From Patescibacteria group bacterium (lineage in GTDB: Bacteria; Patescibacteriota; Dojkabacteria; SC72), in assembly GCA_018818345.1 (NCBI GenBank), contig JAHISI010000049.1, positions 1 to 25,973 of the forward strand: 25,973 bases of DNA, given 5' to 3'. This document shows, piece by piece, positions 8,029 through 16,369 of this stretch; the stretch's first letter is position 1, and every line of letters starts with the position of its first letter. The notes beneath the pieces were generated by a model, which was given only the letters and a program-made list of their open reading frames with translations, was not told the origin of the DNA and made no database searches. A program made the position numbers and the translations under genes.

Positions 8029-8176
8029 AATATACGCGTTACCACCTTACTTCTTTAAGATATTACTATCCTAAACTCACAACCCTTACAAGGGTAGAGG
8101 ATTCTACTCTCTATACATATATATAGTATAGATTTCTTTCCTAACCTCCAAGATGACTAGTCTTGTATTAACGGCC
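7971..8176 (-). promoter_or_regulatory. T-box riboswitch (transcription attenuator) for the valS operon
   Basis: The minus-strand leader contains AAGGTGGTAACGCG (8048-8035), a close match to the T-box consensus (AGGGTGGNACCGCG). Its TGGT can pair with the ACCA end of uncharged tRNA. GTAAGG (8050-8045) can pair with CCTTAC (8025-8020) to form the antiterminator. The same CCTTAC is part of the strong terminator at 8028-7984, so the two folds exclude each other. Two small hairpins lie upstream (TCTATAC/GTATAGA and ACCCT/AGGGT). The specifier codon could not be assigned securely; GTC at 8157-8155, followed by A, is a candidate valine codon. The leader is short (about 200 nt), so Stem I may be reduced. 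Confidence 0.82.
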
Positions 8177-8181
8177 TTCAT

Positions 8182-8190
8182 ATTATATCA
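8182..8190 (-). promoter_or_regulatory. extended -10 promoter for the T-box/valS operon
   Basis: The minus strand reads TGATATAAT, a perfect extended -10 (TGnTATAAT). No good -35 hexamer is visible at the usual spacing, which is common for extended -10 promoters. The predicted start is near 8176, just upstream of the T-box leader. It is back-to-back with the rnj promoter at 8201-8209. Confidence 0.75.
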
Positions 8191-8200
8191 CACCCATATC

Positions 8201-8209
8201 TGGTATAAT
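8201..8209 (+). promoter_or_regulatory. extended -10 promoter for rnj (leaderless)
   Basis: TGGTATAAT is followed 8 nt later by the ATG at 8218. A normal start 6-8 nt after the -10 places the first transcribed base at or within 2 nt of the initiation codon, so the mRNA is probably leaderless. No Shine-Dalgarno sequence is present. Confidence 0.75.
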
Positions 8210-8217
8210 CATCCATC

Positions 8218-9900
8218 ATGTTTACAAACAAAAAAGAAATATTTAAGCTCTGTACACTCTCTGGAACTACCGAAATCGGAAGAAACTGTAACTTCGTAGA
8301 GTATGGAGACGAGATAGTAATGATAGACGCAGGATACTCATTCCCAGGACAAGAAATGTACGGAATAGACTACCTAATCCCTAATGTTAGCTATCTTAAA
8401 AAGAACAAAGAAAAAATTAAAGCCATATTGATAACCCACGGTCACTTAGATCATACGGGTGCATTGAAATGGATTTTACCTGAGCTAGGATACCCTCCAA
8501 TCTATGCAGGCGGTTTTGCAAAAGCCCTCATAGAAGAAAAAATGAAGGAATATCATATGCTTAACAAAGTTAAGATCTTTGGAGTAGATAGAAAATCACA
8601 GTTAAAAATTGGTAAAAACTTCCAAGCTACATTTATTGGTATTAACCACAGTATTCCAGATGCCTTCTCAATCTTCGTAGAAACTCCAAATGGAAATGCC
8701 TTCTTCTCAGGAGATTACAAAATTGACTTAACACCAGCAAACGAGCCACAAACCGACTTTGAAAAATTAAAACTGTTGCGAGGACGAGTAGATGTTGCAT
8801 TAATGGATAGTACTAATGCTACACACCCAGGCAAAGCTCCTTCTGAGACAGAAATTTTTGACAATTTAACAGCATTGATTAGAAAACAGCAGGGCAGAGT
8901 AGTAGTCGCAGCATTCTCCTCTTTAATCACTAGATTGTATTCATTAATCGAAGTTGCGAAGATTACAAACAGAAAAGTTCTACTCTCTGGAAGAAGTTTG
9001 AATCAAGCTATCGATATCGCAAGAAAGAAAAGATATATAACTGCAGAAGATTCCCTTTTCATTAAAGAAAAAGATATTAACAAGTACCCAGATAATGAAT
9101 TACTCATATTATGTACCGGAAGCCAGGGGGAAAGATTTGCAGTATTAAACAGGGTTTCCTTAAATGAACACAAATTCATAAAAATACACAAAGGCGATCT
9201 CGTTATTATGTCTTCTTCTGAAATCCCAGAGAACATCAGCACCATCGAAAAGATGACGGACCGAATCATAAGTTTAGGCGCAGATTTAATTAAAGATTCA
9301 ATTGATCTTAAGATTCACTCAACAGGACATGGAAACCAAGAAGATATGAAAATGATGATTGATCTCATACAACCAAAGGCTGTAATGCCTGTTCACGGTT
9401 CATTGACATTTAGATATTTTAACAAGCAAAACTTCCTCAAATGGGGGATGAGAGATGAAGATGTCTTGCTAACTGATGATGGACAAGTATGGATGTTAGA
9501 TGGGCACAGATGGACAAGAGGAAAGAAAGTTGAATCAAAACCAATTCTCATCGATGGTTTGGGAGTAGGGGACACTGGAGATATTGTACTTAATGACAGA
9601 AAACAGCTTTCGGAATATGGAATGTTTGTAACCGTCTTGAATATGAATCTCAAGACAAAGAAAATCATCGGAAGACCAAGATTCATATCGAGAGGCTTTG
9701 TATATATGAAGGGCTCACAAGAATTATTAAAAGAGATTGAAAACCTCATCTTTGATATTCATCACGATTGGGAACGACAAACTCAAAGCAATAAAAATCT
9801 CACTATCGAAAACTTCAAGGATGCCATAGAAAAAGAGCTTAGCAAGCTCATTTACAAGAAGACCGAGCGAGAACCAATTATCCTCACAGTGGTCATCTAA
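8218..9900 (+). CDS. rnj: ribonuclease J
   Basis: 560 residues; a metallo-beta-lactamase/beta-CASP nuclease with 5'-3' exonuclease and endonuclease activity in mRNA decay and rRNA maturation. The zinc ligand motif HGHLDH is at residues 74-79, with INHSIPDAFS and SGDYKID further on (motifs 3 and 4). The beta-CASP part has VVVAAFSSLITRLYSL, LCTGSQGE, HSTGHGNQED and MPVHGS. The C-terminal domain (GDTGDIVLNDRKQLSEYG, ISRGFVYMKG) matches RNase J length and order. It is divergent from the valS operon and runs from its own extended -10 promoter. The next gene follows after a 25-bp gap that contains another promoter. Confidence 0.97.
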   Translation: MFTNKKEIFKLCTLSGTTEIGRNCNFVEYGDEIVMIDAGYSFPGQEMYGIDYLIPNVSYLKKNKEKIKAILITHGHLDHTGALKWILPELGYPPIYAGGFAKALIEEKMKEYHMLNKVKIFGVDRKSQLKIGKNFQATFIGINHSIPDAFSIFVETPNGNAFFSGDYKIDLTPANEPQTDFEKLKLLRGRVDVALMDSTNATHPGKAPSETEIFDNLTALIRKQQGRVVVAAFSSLITRLYSLIEVAKITNRKVLLSGRSLNQAIDIARKKRYITAEDSLFIKEKDINKYPDNELLILCTGSQGERFAVLNRVSLNEHKFIKIHKGDLVIMSSSEIPENISTIEKMTDRIISLGADLIKDSIDLKIHSTGHGNQEDMKMMIDLIQPKAVMPVHGSLTFRYFNKQNFLKWGMRDEDVLLTDDGQVWMLDGHRWTRGKKVESKPILIDGLGVGDTGDIVLNDRKQLSEYGMFVTVLNMNLKTKKIIGRPRFISRGFVYMKGSQELLKEIENLIFDIHHDWERQTQSNKNLTIENFKDAIEKELSKLIYKKTEREPIILTVVI

Positions 9901-9911
9901 TACCATAAATG

Positions 9912-9920
9912 TGCTATACT
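9912..9920 (+). promoter_or_regulatory. extended -10 promoter for the ftsA-like gene (leaderless)
   Basis: TGCTATACT ends 5 nt before the ATG at 9926. The spacing implies that transcription starts at or next to the initiation codon. The element also shows why the in-frame GTG at 9911 should not be used as the start: it lies in the promoter. Confidence 0.7.
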
Positions 9921-9925
9921 TTCTT

Positions 9926-11179
9926 ATGCTAAACTTGCCTTTTTTAAGAAACTTTTCTGAAAACAATTCATTGTTAGATTCTAACAAAAACGTAATTGCG
10001 TTAGATATTGGTACAGAAAAATTAAAAAGCCTCCTGTTCTCAATGGAGAGTACTGGCATCAATATTAAAAAGGTCTCTCGTATTGAACAACAACAAAATG
10101 CAATGCGAAGTGGAATAATCACCAATTTAGACACAGTACTTGAGAATTGTAGACTTTCCATCTCAGAACTAACAAACAGGCTCTCTGATGAGGAAATGCC
10201 TAAACATGTCGTAATGGGTATCGCTGGAGAATATATCCAAGGTGTATCCATTGTCATCAACTATCAAAGAGAAGAGAATTTTGACAAAGAGGTAACTGCA
10301 AAAGAACAGGAAAATATCATAAAGCAAATAAAAGAGAAGATAGAAGTAAATGGAAAAGAAGATTTAGGTGCTAGAACCGGATTACAAAACGATGACATTG
10401 AGATATTACACATAACGAAGACAGGTTTAGAGATAGGGGGGATGCCCGTTGACTCCTTAGTGGGATACAAAGGACGAGAAGTTAAGCTTAACTTCTACGC
10501 TTCCTTTGCTCCCAAAACATATGTTGAAGCCCTCAGAAAGGTCGCACATGAATTAAATCTAACGATCCTTGGTATCGTTTCCCAACCTTTTGCAGTCGCA
10601 AGGGCATTCAATGGCTCCAAAAGCAAAGACTTCTCTGCAATATTCATAGATATTGGTGGTGGAACCTCCGATATTGCTGTTGTTGAGAAAGGAAATATAG
10701 TTGAAACTAAAATGTTCGCGTTTGGAGGACGAACCTTTACCAAAGAGATTGTAAACACCCTTTCCTTGGACTATCGCCATGCAGAGCAAAGAAAAATTAA
10801 ATATTCTGACAAAGACCTTACAAAAGAACTTGCTAGAGAGGTACAGAAAGTAGTATATCCCGTTGCCAATCTTTGGATGAAAACATTAAAAACAGCCTTT
10901 TACAGTTGCGACGACATAGATACATTCCCAGGACAAATATATCTTTGTGGAGGTGGTGCCTTACTACCTGAAATCAAAGAGGTTATGCTTGAATTCCCAT
11001 GGAAGAAATATCTCCCATTTCCAGTTGTACCAAGAATAGAATATTTCACTCCACAGAAGCTTGATAATATAGTAGACTTGAGTGGCGATTTGAAATATGT
11101 CTTTGATATTACTCCTGCCGCCTTAGCAAAATTCGCATATGATAATGAAGTAAATAGATTTAAAAAGATACCAACCTAA
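9926..11179 (+). CDS. FtsA/PilM-like actin-fold ATPase
   Basis: 417 residues of the actin/Hsp70 fold. Phosphate loop 1 is VIALDIGTEKLKSLLF (about 23-38) and phosphate loop 2 is FIDIGGGTSDIAVVEKG (about 240). The adenosine motif is IYLCGGGALLPEI. The segment HVVMGIAGEYIQGVSIVI sits where FtsA carries its SHS2/1C domain. FtsA tethers FtsZ to the membrane and PilM binds PilN. The length and the GGRTFTKEI segment fit FtsA better, but no C-terminal amphipathic helix is obvious. The stop overlaps the next start (TAATG at 11177-11181), so the two genes form a translationally coupled pair with the baseplate-J-like protein. Confidence 0.82.
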   Translation: MLNLPFLRNFSENNSLLDSNKNVIALDIGTEKLKSLLFSMESTGINIKKVSRIEQQQNAMRSGIITNLDTVLENCRLSISELTNRLSDEEMPKHVVMGIAGEYIQGVSIVINYQREENFDKEVTAKEQENIIKQIKEKIEVNGKEDLGARTGLQNDDIEILHITKTGLEIGGMPVDSLVGYKGREVKLNFYASFAPKTYVEALRKVAHELNLTILGIVSQPFAVARAFNGSKSKDFSAIFIDIGGGTSDIAVVEKGNIVETKMFAFGGRTFTKEIVNTLSLDYRHAEQRKIKYSDKDLTKELAREVQKVVYPVANLWMKTLKTAFYSCDDIDTFPGQIYLCGGGALLPEIKEVMLEFPWKKYLPFPVVPRIEYFTPQKLDNIVDLSGDLKYVFDITPAALAKFAYDNEVNRFKKIPT

Positions 11180-13053
11180 TGGAAGAAAACGAGAAGATAA
11201 CAAAAATTGTAGTAGGTCGAGAGGATGAATTAACCGATGTTGTTAGCGGGATATTAAATGCGAAGACAGATAGAATAATCCTAACGTTTGCAGAAGAATC
11301 TGATATTTTGATTAGTTCCATCAATCTCTCTGTAATCAAAGAAACTGTAGAAGAAGAGGGGAAAGTTCTTGTCTGCCAAATTATTAAAAATCCAACTGGT
11401 CAAAGAAATTCAAAAATTGCAGGCATAACTACAATAGATACTCCAAACAATCCAACTGAAGATGTATGGGAAAAAGCACAAACTCCAGAACCAGTTGTTA
11501 AGGAACCTGTTGTAGAGAAAACAGAAGCTAAGTCAACCGAAAAGCCTATACCTTCAGAAAACTCAAATCCAAAAAGCTCAAGTTTCGAAACTAGAATAAA
11601 TGAGGCTATTTTGAAGAGTAGGACCGATATAGAGAAAAAGAAAGACGTTAAGACAATACATCAAGACGGAATTATAATATCTGTAGGAGAAGACCTTCCC
11701 TCCAAAGAGGATGAGATCTCAGAATCAGAAGCAAAACCAAACCTTTCTAATATTGATTTTAAAGATGTACTAAAAACAGAGCAACCACACAAAGAGAGAA
11801 AGCCTTTCTTTAGTTTTTTGAAATTTCTTAAACCTAAGCTTAAATCCACACCTTCTACTTCAGTTTCAACACAAACTCCTTTTGTAAGGAAATTCAAGAA
11901 ACTCCTTCCTCTTCTCCTTGTCTCAGTAGTATTCATAACTGCTTTAGTACTTGTTGTGTACTTAAATACAGTTCCTTTTGTAAAGGTAAGAATATTTGTA
12001 AAAGCCCAAGAGGTAAGTATTGAGAGAACATTTACAGGAGACGCAAATATTAAAGAAATTGATTTTGAGGCACTTAAAATTCCAATTAAGACAGAGTCGG
12101 TAGAAGAAGCAAGATCGACATCGATAACTGCAACGGGGAGAGCATTTAAAGGTGATAAATCAGCAGGGGCCGTTACTCTTACACATCCAAATCCTTCAGG
12201 GACATGTACTGCGCTTTCACTTCCTGCAGGACAGGTCGTTATTTCTGCCGATGGCAAAACATACTCATTGGATAGCGCAATCTCACTAGAATGTGATAGT
12301 TTCCTAACCACTCCTGTACACGCGACGGATATCGGGGAGGAATATAATACGCCAAGCTCATATTTCACTGTTCAAAACTATTCAAGTACCGAAGTGTTCG
12401 GATACAGATCAGGTACATTTACTGGCGGTTCTAAGACTGAATATACTGTACTTTCTCTTTCTGATGTAAATACTGCAAGTGATGAGCTAAAGACTTCTTC
12501 AATTAGTGAAGCTGAGAAGGCTTTGCAAGAAAAACAAGGTGAATGGACTTTAATAACGGACAGTGTGAAGAGCGAGATTAAGAAAGATAGTTTAAAGACA
12601 GATGTCGCGATAGGGGCAGAGGCTACACAAGCAAACCTTTCACTAACGGTTACAAGTTCTGGAACCTACTATTACAACAATGGCTTTGATGCTGGTGTTG
12701 CTACTCTTTTGACTACTGAGGCACAAACTAAGAATCTTTTCCAAACTGATCAGAATTTAGATCTTACATTGGGAGAAGATATCCAAAAGGATGTTTCTGT
12801 AGTACAGAAAACCGATAACTCTGTTTTGATCAAGCTAATTGCCAGTGGTTCTGTACAACCAAAGGTAGATAAGACGGAAATAGTGAATACTTTGAAGGGC
12901 AAAAAATGGAAAGAGGGCGCAACCTACTTAGACGGTTTGAAATATTCTGACAAAGCTACTTTGTATGAGTTTAATCCTGTGAACTTCCCACAGTCTCTTT
13001 ACTACTTCCCAAAGAGGCAAGGGGGAATTCTTGTTGAGATAGTAGATATATAA
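11179..13053 (+). CDS. membrane protein with baseplate-J-like domain
   Basis: 624 residues in three parts. Residues 1-95 form a small alpha/beta domain (TDRIILTFAEESDILIS, SINLSVIKETVEEEGK) that resembles a domain seen in other patescibacterial envelope proteins. A long low-complexity linker rich in Pro, Glu, Lys and Ser follows. A transmembrane helix lies at about 242-264. The C-terminal half is extracytoplasmic. Its segment SITATGRAFKGDKSAGAVTL, followed by LPAGQVVISADGKTY, resembles the beta-rich core of the baseplate-J/gp47-like family. Three Cys residues occur outside. It is coupled to the FtsA/PilM-like gene, so the pair may form a cytoplasm-to-surface assembly. Function is unknown. Confidence 0.68.
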   Translation: MEENEKITKIVVGREDELTDVVSGILNAKTDRIILTFAEESDILISSINLSVIKETVEEEGKVLVCQIIKNPTGQRNSKIAGITTIDTPNNPTEDVWEKAQTPEPVVKEPVVEKTEAKSTEKPIPSENSNPKSSSFETRINEAILKSRTDIEKKKDVKTIHQDGIIISVGEDLPSKEDEISESEAKPNLSNIDFKDVLKTEQPHKERKPFFSFLKFLKPKLKSTPSTSVSTQTPFVRKFKKLLPLLLVSVVFITALVLVVYLNTVPFVKVRIFVKAQEVSIERTFTGDANIKEIDFEALKIPIKTESVEEARSTSITATGRAFKGDKSAGAVTLTHPNPSGTCTALSLPAGQVVISADGKTYSLDSAISLECDSFLTTPVHATDIGEEYNTPSSYFTVQNYSSTEVFGYRSGTFTGGSKTEYTVLSLSDVNTASDELKTSSISEAEKALQEKQGEWTLITDSVKSEIKKDSLKTDVAIGAEATQANLSLTVTSSGTYYYNNGFDAGVATLLTTEAQTKNLFQTDQNLDLTLGEDIQKDVSVVQKTDNSVLIKLIASGSVQPKVDKTEIVNTLKGKKWKEGATYLDGLKYSDKATLYEFNPVNFPQSLYYFPKRQGGILVEIVDI

Positions 13054-13068
13054 AAATAAGGTTCTTTG

Positions 13069-13077
13069 TGATAAAAT
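13069..13077 (+). promoter_or_regulatory. extended -10 promoter for the tRNA pair
   Basis: TGATAAAAT lies 13 nt upstream of the first base of tRNA-Arg. The spacing leaves a pre-tRNA leader of about 6 nt for RNase P to remove. Confidence 0.6.
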
Positions 13078-13090
13078 ACCCCAAGAATAT

Positions 13091-13167
13091 GTACCTGTAG
13101 CTCAATTGGATAGAGCAATTGCCTTCTAAGCAGTAGGTCGTCGGTTCGAATCCGGCCAGGTACGCCA
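13091..13167 (+). tRNA. tRNA-Arg (anticodon TCT), CCA encoded
   Basis: The acceptor stem GTACCTG pairs with CAGGTAC (13157-13163), and the discriminator base is G. The anticodon loop TTCTAA is preceded by C and closed by ATTGC/GCAGT, with TCT at 13125-13127. The T loop TTCGAAT is canonical. CCA is encoded at 13165-13167. It reads AGA codons, which are frequent in this AT-rich sequence. Confidence 0.95.
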
Positions 13168-13176
13168 TAGTTTCTA

Positions 13177-13266
13177 GGAGAGATGCCTGAGTGGTCGAAA
13201 GGAAACGCTTGGAAAGCGTTCGTACGAGTAATCGTACCGTGGGTTCGAATCCCTCTCTCTCCGCCA
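13177..13266 (+). tRNA. tRNA-Ser (anticodon GGA), CCA encoded
   Basis: A 90-nt class II tRNA. The acceptor GGAGAGA pairs with TCTCTCC, and the discriminator is G. The anticodon stem AACGC/GCGTT closes the loop TTGGAAA, with GGA at 13211-13213. The long variable arm (GTACGAGTAATCGTAC) is typical of serine tRNA. CCA is encoded at 13264-13266. The stop codon of the opposite-strand gene begins 2 bp further on. Confidence 0.95.
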
Positions 13267-13268
13267 GA

Positions 13269-14657
13269 TTACTCCACCAATAGTAATAACAAAATTCCCC
13301 CAAGAACCATCCCTTGTGGTAAGCTAAACAAATAGTGGTCAAAACATCCCACTATCAACAACGTTAATACCGCCAACCATTTAAACCAATTCATCTTAGA
13401 AACATTACTAACTAAAATTTTACCTAGCAAAAAAACATAGAGTAGGGAACCAACAACACCCAACTCCGCAACCATCAACAACAACACATTATGCACAGGT
13501 TGAATTAATAACACACCATTAACCGTACTCGGAATCTCCTTCTCCATCCCCTTAGTAAAATTCCCCAACCCAGTACCAAACATCAGGTTATTCTTAATCA
13601 CACTAAAGCTACTCTTCATCAAACTAACTCTGTCATTCCAACTAGCATCATTCCCAGATATTAAATTGGTAAAACGCTCAACCAATAGTAGAGGAGTAAA
13701 TGAAAACAACTTCCCCTTAACCAATCTGTGTACCAATGTTACAAGAACAATGATTAATACAAGCAAAGTTGATATTCTAGAAAACGTCAATGTTACAAAT
13801 ATTCCACTCAAGATTACCAACAAGACAGACAGTTTTTTGTAAAAACCTTTTGATTTTGAATACAAAAATATTCCCAAAAGAACATTCATTACAAAAAAAC
13901 CACCTAAAACATTCGGGTGAGGGAAAGTACCATACGCTCTTAAGAATACTTCATTACTTAAGGTCACAAAACTAGAACCCAGCATACCGCTAACCACTTG
14001 AGATTCACCAAGCATAGAAAGCCCAAGCGAAGAACCATTTAGAAACTGTATAGTACCTAGCACTCCCTGTACCAGTACCGAAGCAATGGAAATCCACAAA
14101 ACGTATTTGTATAGATTAGAATGTTTCTGTGTCTTAAAATAGTCAATTAGAAGGAGTAGGGAGAGAATCCCCAATATTAATCTTCCTCCATTGACCAACG
14201 AATTAAGATCTAGTCTAAAGACACTCTGTAAAAGGATAAATAATCCTAAGGGTATCAAGTAAATCAAATATTTATGAAGTATCACCCACATATGCCTCCA
14301 GCCATATTCATATATATATGAGGCAATCAAAAGAACCAATCCTATGTCTAGTATAGAGATTGTAGGCACAAGATAGTTAGTATAGATACCACTTGCATAG
14401 GGGTCTGTATTAAAAAATAGAACATGAGTAGGTAGTTGATAGGTAAGGTTGAGCGGGAGGGTAATTAATATATACAGAATACTAGAAAGTACAATGCTTT
14501 TTGTTTTAATACTTACCACTAGCCAGATTATTAATGAAAGGAGAAGAACAACCGATCGTAGGACATTCTCTTGCATCAAAAAGAGTAGGGGTAAGCCCAA
14601 CAAAACAAAAACTCCAAGTTGGAACCAATACTGCTTTAGAAATTTTCGTATATCCAT
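13269..14657 (-). CDS. O-antigen-ligase/polymerase-like membrane protein
   Basis: 462 residues with roughly ten to twelve hydrophobic helices across the whole length. The motif RAYGTFPHPNVLGGF in the middle and IQPVHNVLLLMVAELGVVGS near the C-terminus are the conserved sequences of the Wzy_C/WaaL family, whose members join or polymerise undecaprenyl-linked glycans at the outer face of the membrane. The loop between them (NDRVSLMKSSFSVIKNNLMFGTGLGNF) is the usual extracytoplasmic stretch. The substrate cannot be told, as no other glycan genes are in the window. It follows jag by 25 bp and could be the last gene of the rpmH-jag cluster. Confidence 0.85.
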   Translation of the reverse strand: MDIRKFLKQYWFQLGVFVLLGLPLLFLMQENVLRSVVLLLSLIIWLVVSIKTKSIVLSSILYILITLPLNLTYQLPTHVLFFNTDPYASGIYTNYLVPTISILDIGLVLLIASYIYEYGWRHMWVILHKYLIYLIPLGLFILLQSVFRLDLNSLVNGGRLILGILSLLLLIDYFKTQKHSNLYKYVLWISIASVLVQGVLGTIQFLNGSSLGLSMLGESQVVSGMLGSSFVTLSNEVFLRAYGTFPHPNVLGGFFVMNVLLGIFLYSKSKGFYKKLSVLLVILSGIFVTLTFSRISTLLVLIIVLVTLVHRLVKGKLFSFTPLLLVERFTNLISGNDASWNDRVSLMKSSFSVIKNNLMFGTGLGNFTKGMEKEIPSTVNGVLLIQPVHNVLLLMVAELGVVGSLLYVFLLGKILVSNVSKMNWFKWLAVLTLLIVGCFDHYLFSLPQGMVLGGILLLLLVE

Positions 14658-14682
14658 TAACTAATTCTATCAACAGACAGAA

Positions 14683-15165
14683 CTATTTAACAGCTGGTAG
14701 TATGACAATATATCTATCCATACCCTCACCACGACTCTCGGTTGTAATATCATCAAATTTCTCCAATGCAATATGCACAATCCTTCTGTCAGATGGCTTC
14801 ATAGGAGGAAGAGCAACCTCATCACCCATGATTCTTACATCGTCAGCCTTCTGTAGTGCTAATTCTTCTAACTGTTTGTCCTTTTCTAATCTATATCCAC
14901 CAACATCTACAAATACTTTAAATGGAGTATCTTCTGAAATCTTTCTACCAAGGATAATTTGAGTCATAAACTGAAGAGAATCTAAATGTCGACCTCTATT
15001 CCCAATCATATAGCCTAGATCTTCACCATTGAAAGCAATTTTGATGTACTTAGTATTTTCATCCCCATCTTCTACTTTACACTCCTTAGTACACTCAACA
15101 CCTAATAACTCACAGAGCTTATCTACTTCTTCGTTAACTATTTTAAGAATTTCGCTATCTTTCAT
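14683..15165 (-). CDS. jag: KH-R3H RNA-binding protein (Jag/KhpB)
   Basis: 160 residues. The KH domain contains GYMIGNRGRHLDSLQ (about 51-65), where the GxxG-type loop (IGNRG) binds single-stranded RNA. The R3H domain at the C-terminus includes MKPSDRRIVHIALEKFDDITTESRGEG with the R-x3-H signature. The N-terminal Jag-N domain of longer Firmicutes proteins is absent or reduced to a short helix. Jag/KhpB binds many RNAs and affects cell elongation in Gram-positives. It lies downstream of yidC, its normal position in the dnaA neighbourhood. Confidence 0.93.
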   Translation of the reverse strand: MKDSEILKIVNEEVDKLCELLGVECTKECKVEDGDENTKYIKIAFNGEDLGYMIGNRGRHLDSLQFMTQIILGRKISEDTPFKVFVDVGGYRLEKDKQLEELALQKADDVRIMGDEVALPPMKPSDRRIVHIALEKFDDITTESRGEGMDRYIVILPAVK

Positions 15166-15211
15166 AACATTAAAATATATTTAATTTATTTCTCAAAATA
15201 ACGGGGTAGAG

Positions 15212-16066
15212 TTATTTAGATTTCTTAAAGTATTTGGTATATAGGTTTTGTACACCTTTCTTTGTTTTGTCCCAATCCAATATCCAATATTGTGCTACTA
15301 ACATTAATGACTGAGCTACCCAATATATACTCAATGCCGAAGACGCGCTTACTGCAATGAAAATAGTAGAAAGAGGTAGTATCAAATTCATAGACTTGGT
15401 CATATTTCCTTGAAGTGCTTCTGGAGACATCGGTTCTCCCTTTTTCTTTTCTTTCTTCTTCTCTGGCACAACACTAGTAGGATTTTGCATCTTCATTGTG
15501 AAGATTGTGGTGACATATTGTGAACCACCAACGAGAAGGGCAAGTATTAAGTAAGAGATAGCTTCCATTGAAAATTTCCCAAACTCAGCTCCAACAGTAG
15601 AGTAGGACTTGGTTAAATCCCAGAAAAGGAATTTAGTATTAATTGTAAAATCAGCAGCAGAGGTAAACCATGTTTGTATAAATGGGTAGACGCCCTCTAG
15701 TTTATTCTCTGTAAGATTTCGTATAACTACGATTAAAGCAGAAAGTACAATCAACTGAGGAATCATCGTAACTAAACAACCAAGAGGGTTATACCCAACT
15801 TTCTTGTAAAGTTTGGTTTGCTCTTCAGAGAGCTTCTGTGGATTACTACCATATTTCTTTTTTAATTCATCTAACTGAGGTTTTAAGCCGGCCATTTTCC
15901 TCGTCATCTCGGTCTGTCTCTTCATGAGAGGGATTAGGATCAACCTTGTTAAGATAGCAATTAGTAGGATTGCAATTCCAAGGTTATCTCCACATAGGTG
16001 GTAAAAAGCCAGTGTGATATTGAGGAGTGGGTAGGTAAATATGGTATTCCAAATTGTTGTTAACAT
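15212..16066 (-). CDS. yidC: membrane protein insertase YidC/OxaA
   Basis: 284 residues; inserts and folds inner-membrane proteins alone or with SecYEG. It is the short form without the large periplasmic domain of E. coli YidC. Five hydrophobic segments are visible. The first conserved helix contains ILTRLILIPLMKRQ with the functionally important Arg in the membrane groove, followed by the coiled-coil C1 loop (EMTRKMAGLKPQLDELKKKY). A lysine-rich cytoplasmic loop (PEKKKEKKKGE) lies between later helices, and the tail is basic (KKSK). No lipoprotein signal is seen at the N-terminus. The order yidD-yidC-jag is the usual one. Confidence 0.95.
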   Translation of the reverse strand: MLTTIWNTIFTYPLLNITLAFYHLCGDNLGIAILLIAILTRLILIPLMKRQTEMTRKMAGLKPQLDELKKKYGSNPQKLSEEQTKLYKKVGYNPLGCLVTMIPQLIVLSALIVVIRNLTENKLEGVYPFIQTWFTSAADFTINTKFLFWDLTKSYSTVGAEFGKFSMEAISYLILALLVGGSQYVTTIFTMKMQNPTSVVPEKKKEKKKGEPMSPEALQGNMTKSMNLILPLSTIFIAVSASSALSIYWVAQSLMLVAQYWILDWDKTKKGVQNLYTKYFKKSK

Positions 16067-16129
16067 AGTATTTATACTGTATTAAAAGTGAAAGTAACTT
16101 CCGATTATATACAATTCCACTCCATTTGG

Positions 16130-16369
16130 CTACGGCACCGGGTCGTATTGTCCAGGTTGAGCACTTGGTGTACATCTTATAACTCTTTGAACTGCCATCT
16201 TAGTTCCTTTGAATGCCCCATACTTATCTATAGCTTGATATCCGTATTCAGAACAAGAGGGAGTAAATTTACATGGACGATTGTTAGGGAAAAGTTTCCC
16301 CATATATCCATGATCATAGGAGAGGGTCTTTTGGTAGATACGTATTAAGAAGAGAAGAATGTACTTCAT
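16130..16369 (-). CDS. yidD: membrane protein insertion efficiency factor YidD
   Basis: 79 residues. The family signature is complete: CKFTPSCSEYGYQAIDKYG, followed by RVIRCTPSAQPGQYDPVP, with three conserved Cys. A short amphipathic N-terminal helix (YILLFLIRIYQKTL) attaches it to the membrane. YidD assists YidC-dependent insertion. Its ATG overlaps the rnpA stop (TAATG), so the two are translationally coupled. Confidence 0.96.
   Translation of the reverse strand: MKYILLFLIRIYQKTLSYDHGYMGKLFPNNRPCKFTPSCSEYGYQAIDKYGAFKGTKMAVQRVIRCTPSAQPGQYDPVP

Noticed and set aside
9727..10260. A 177-codon frame antisense to rnj and the ftsA-like gene
   Set aside because: It covers the ends of two well-supported genes and their shared promoter; a shadow frame.
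11661..12368. A 235-codon frame antisense to the baseplate-J-like gene
   Set aside because: The opposite strand has a convincing domain structure and operon context; the antisense protein is Ser-rich without recognisable features.
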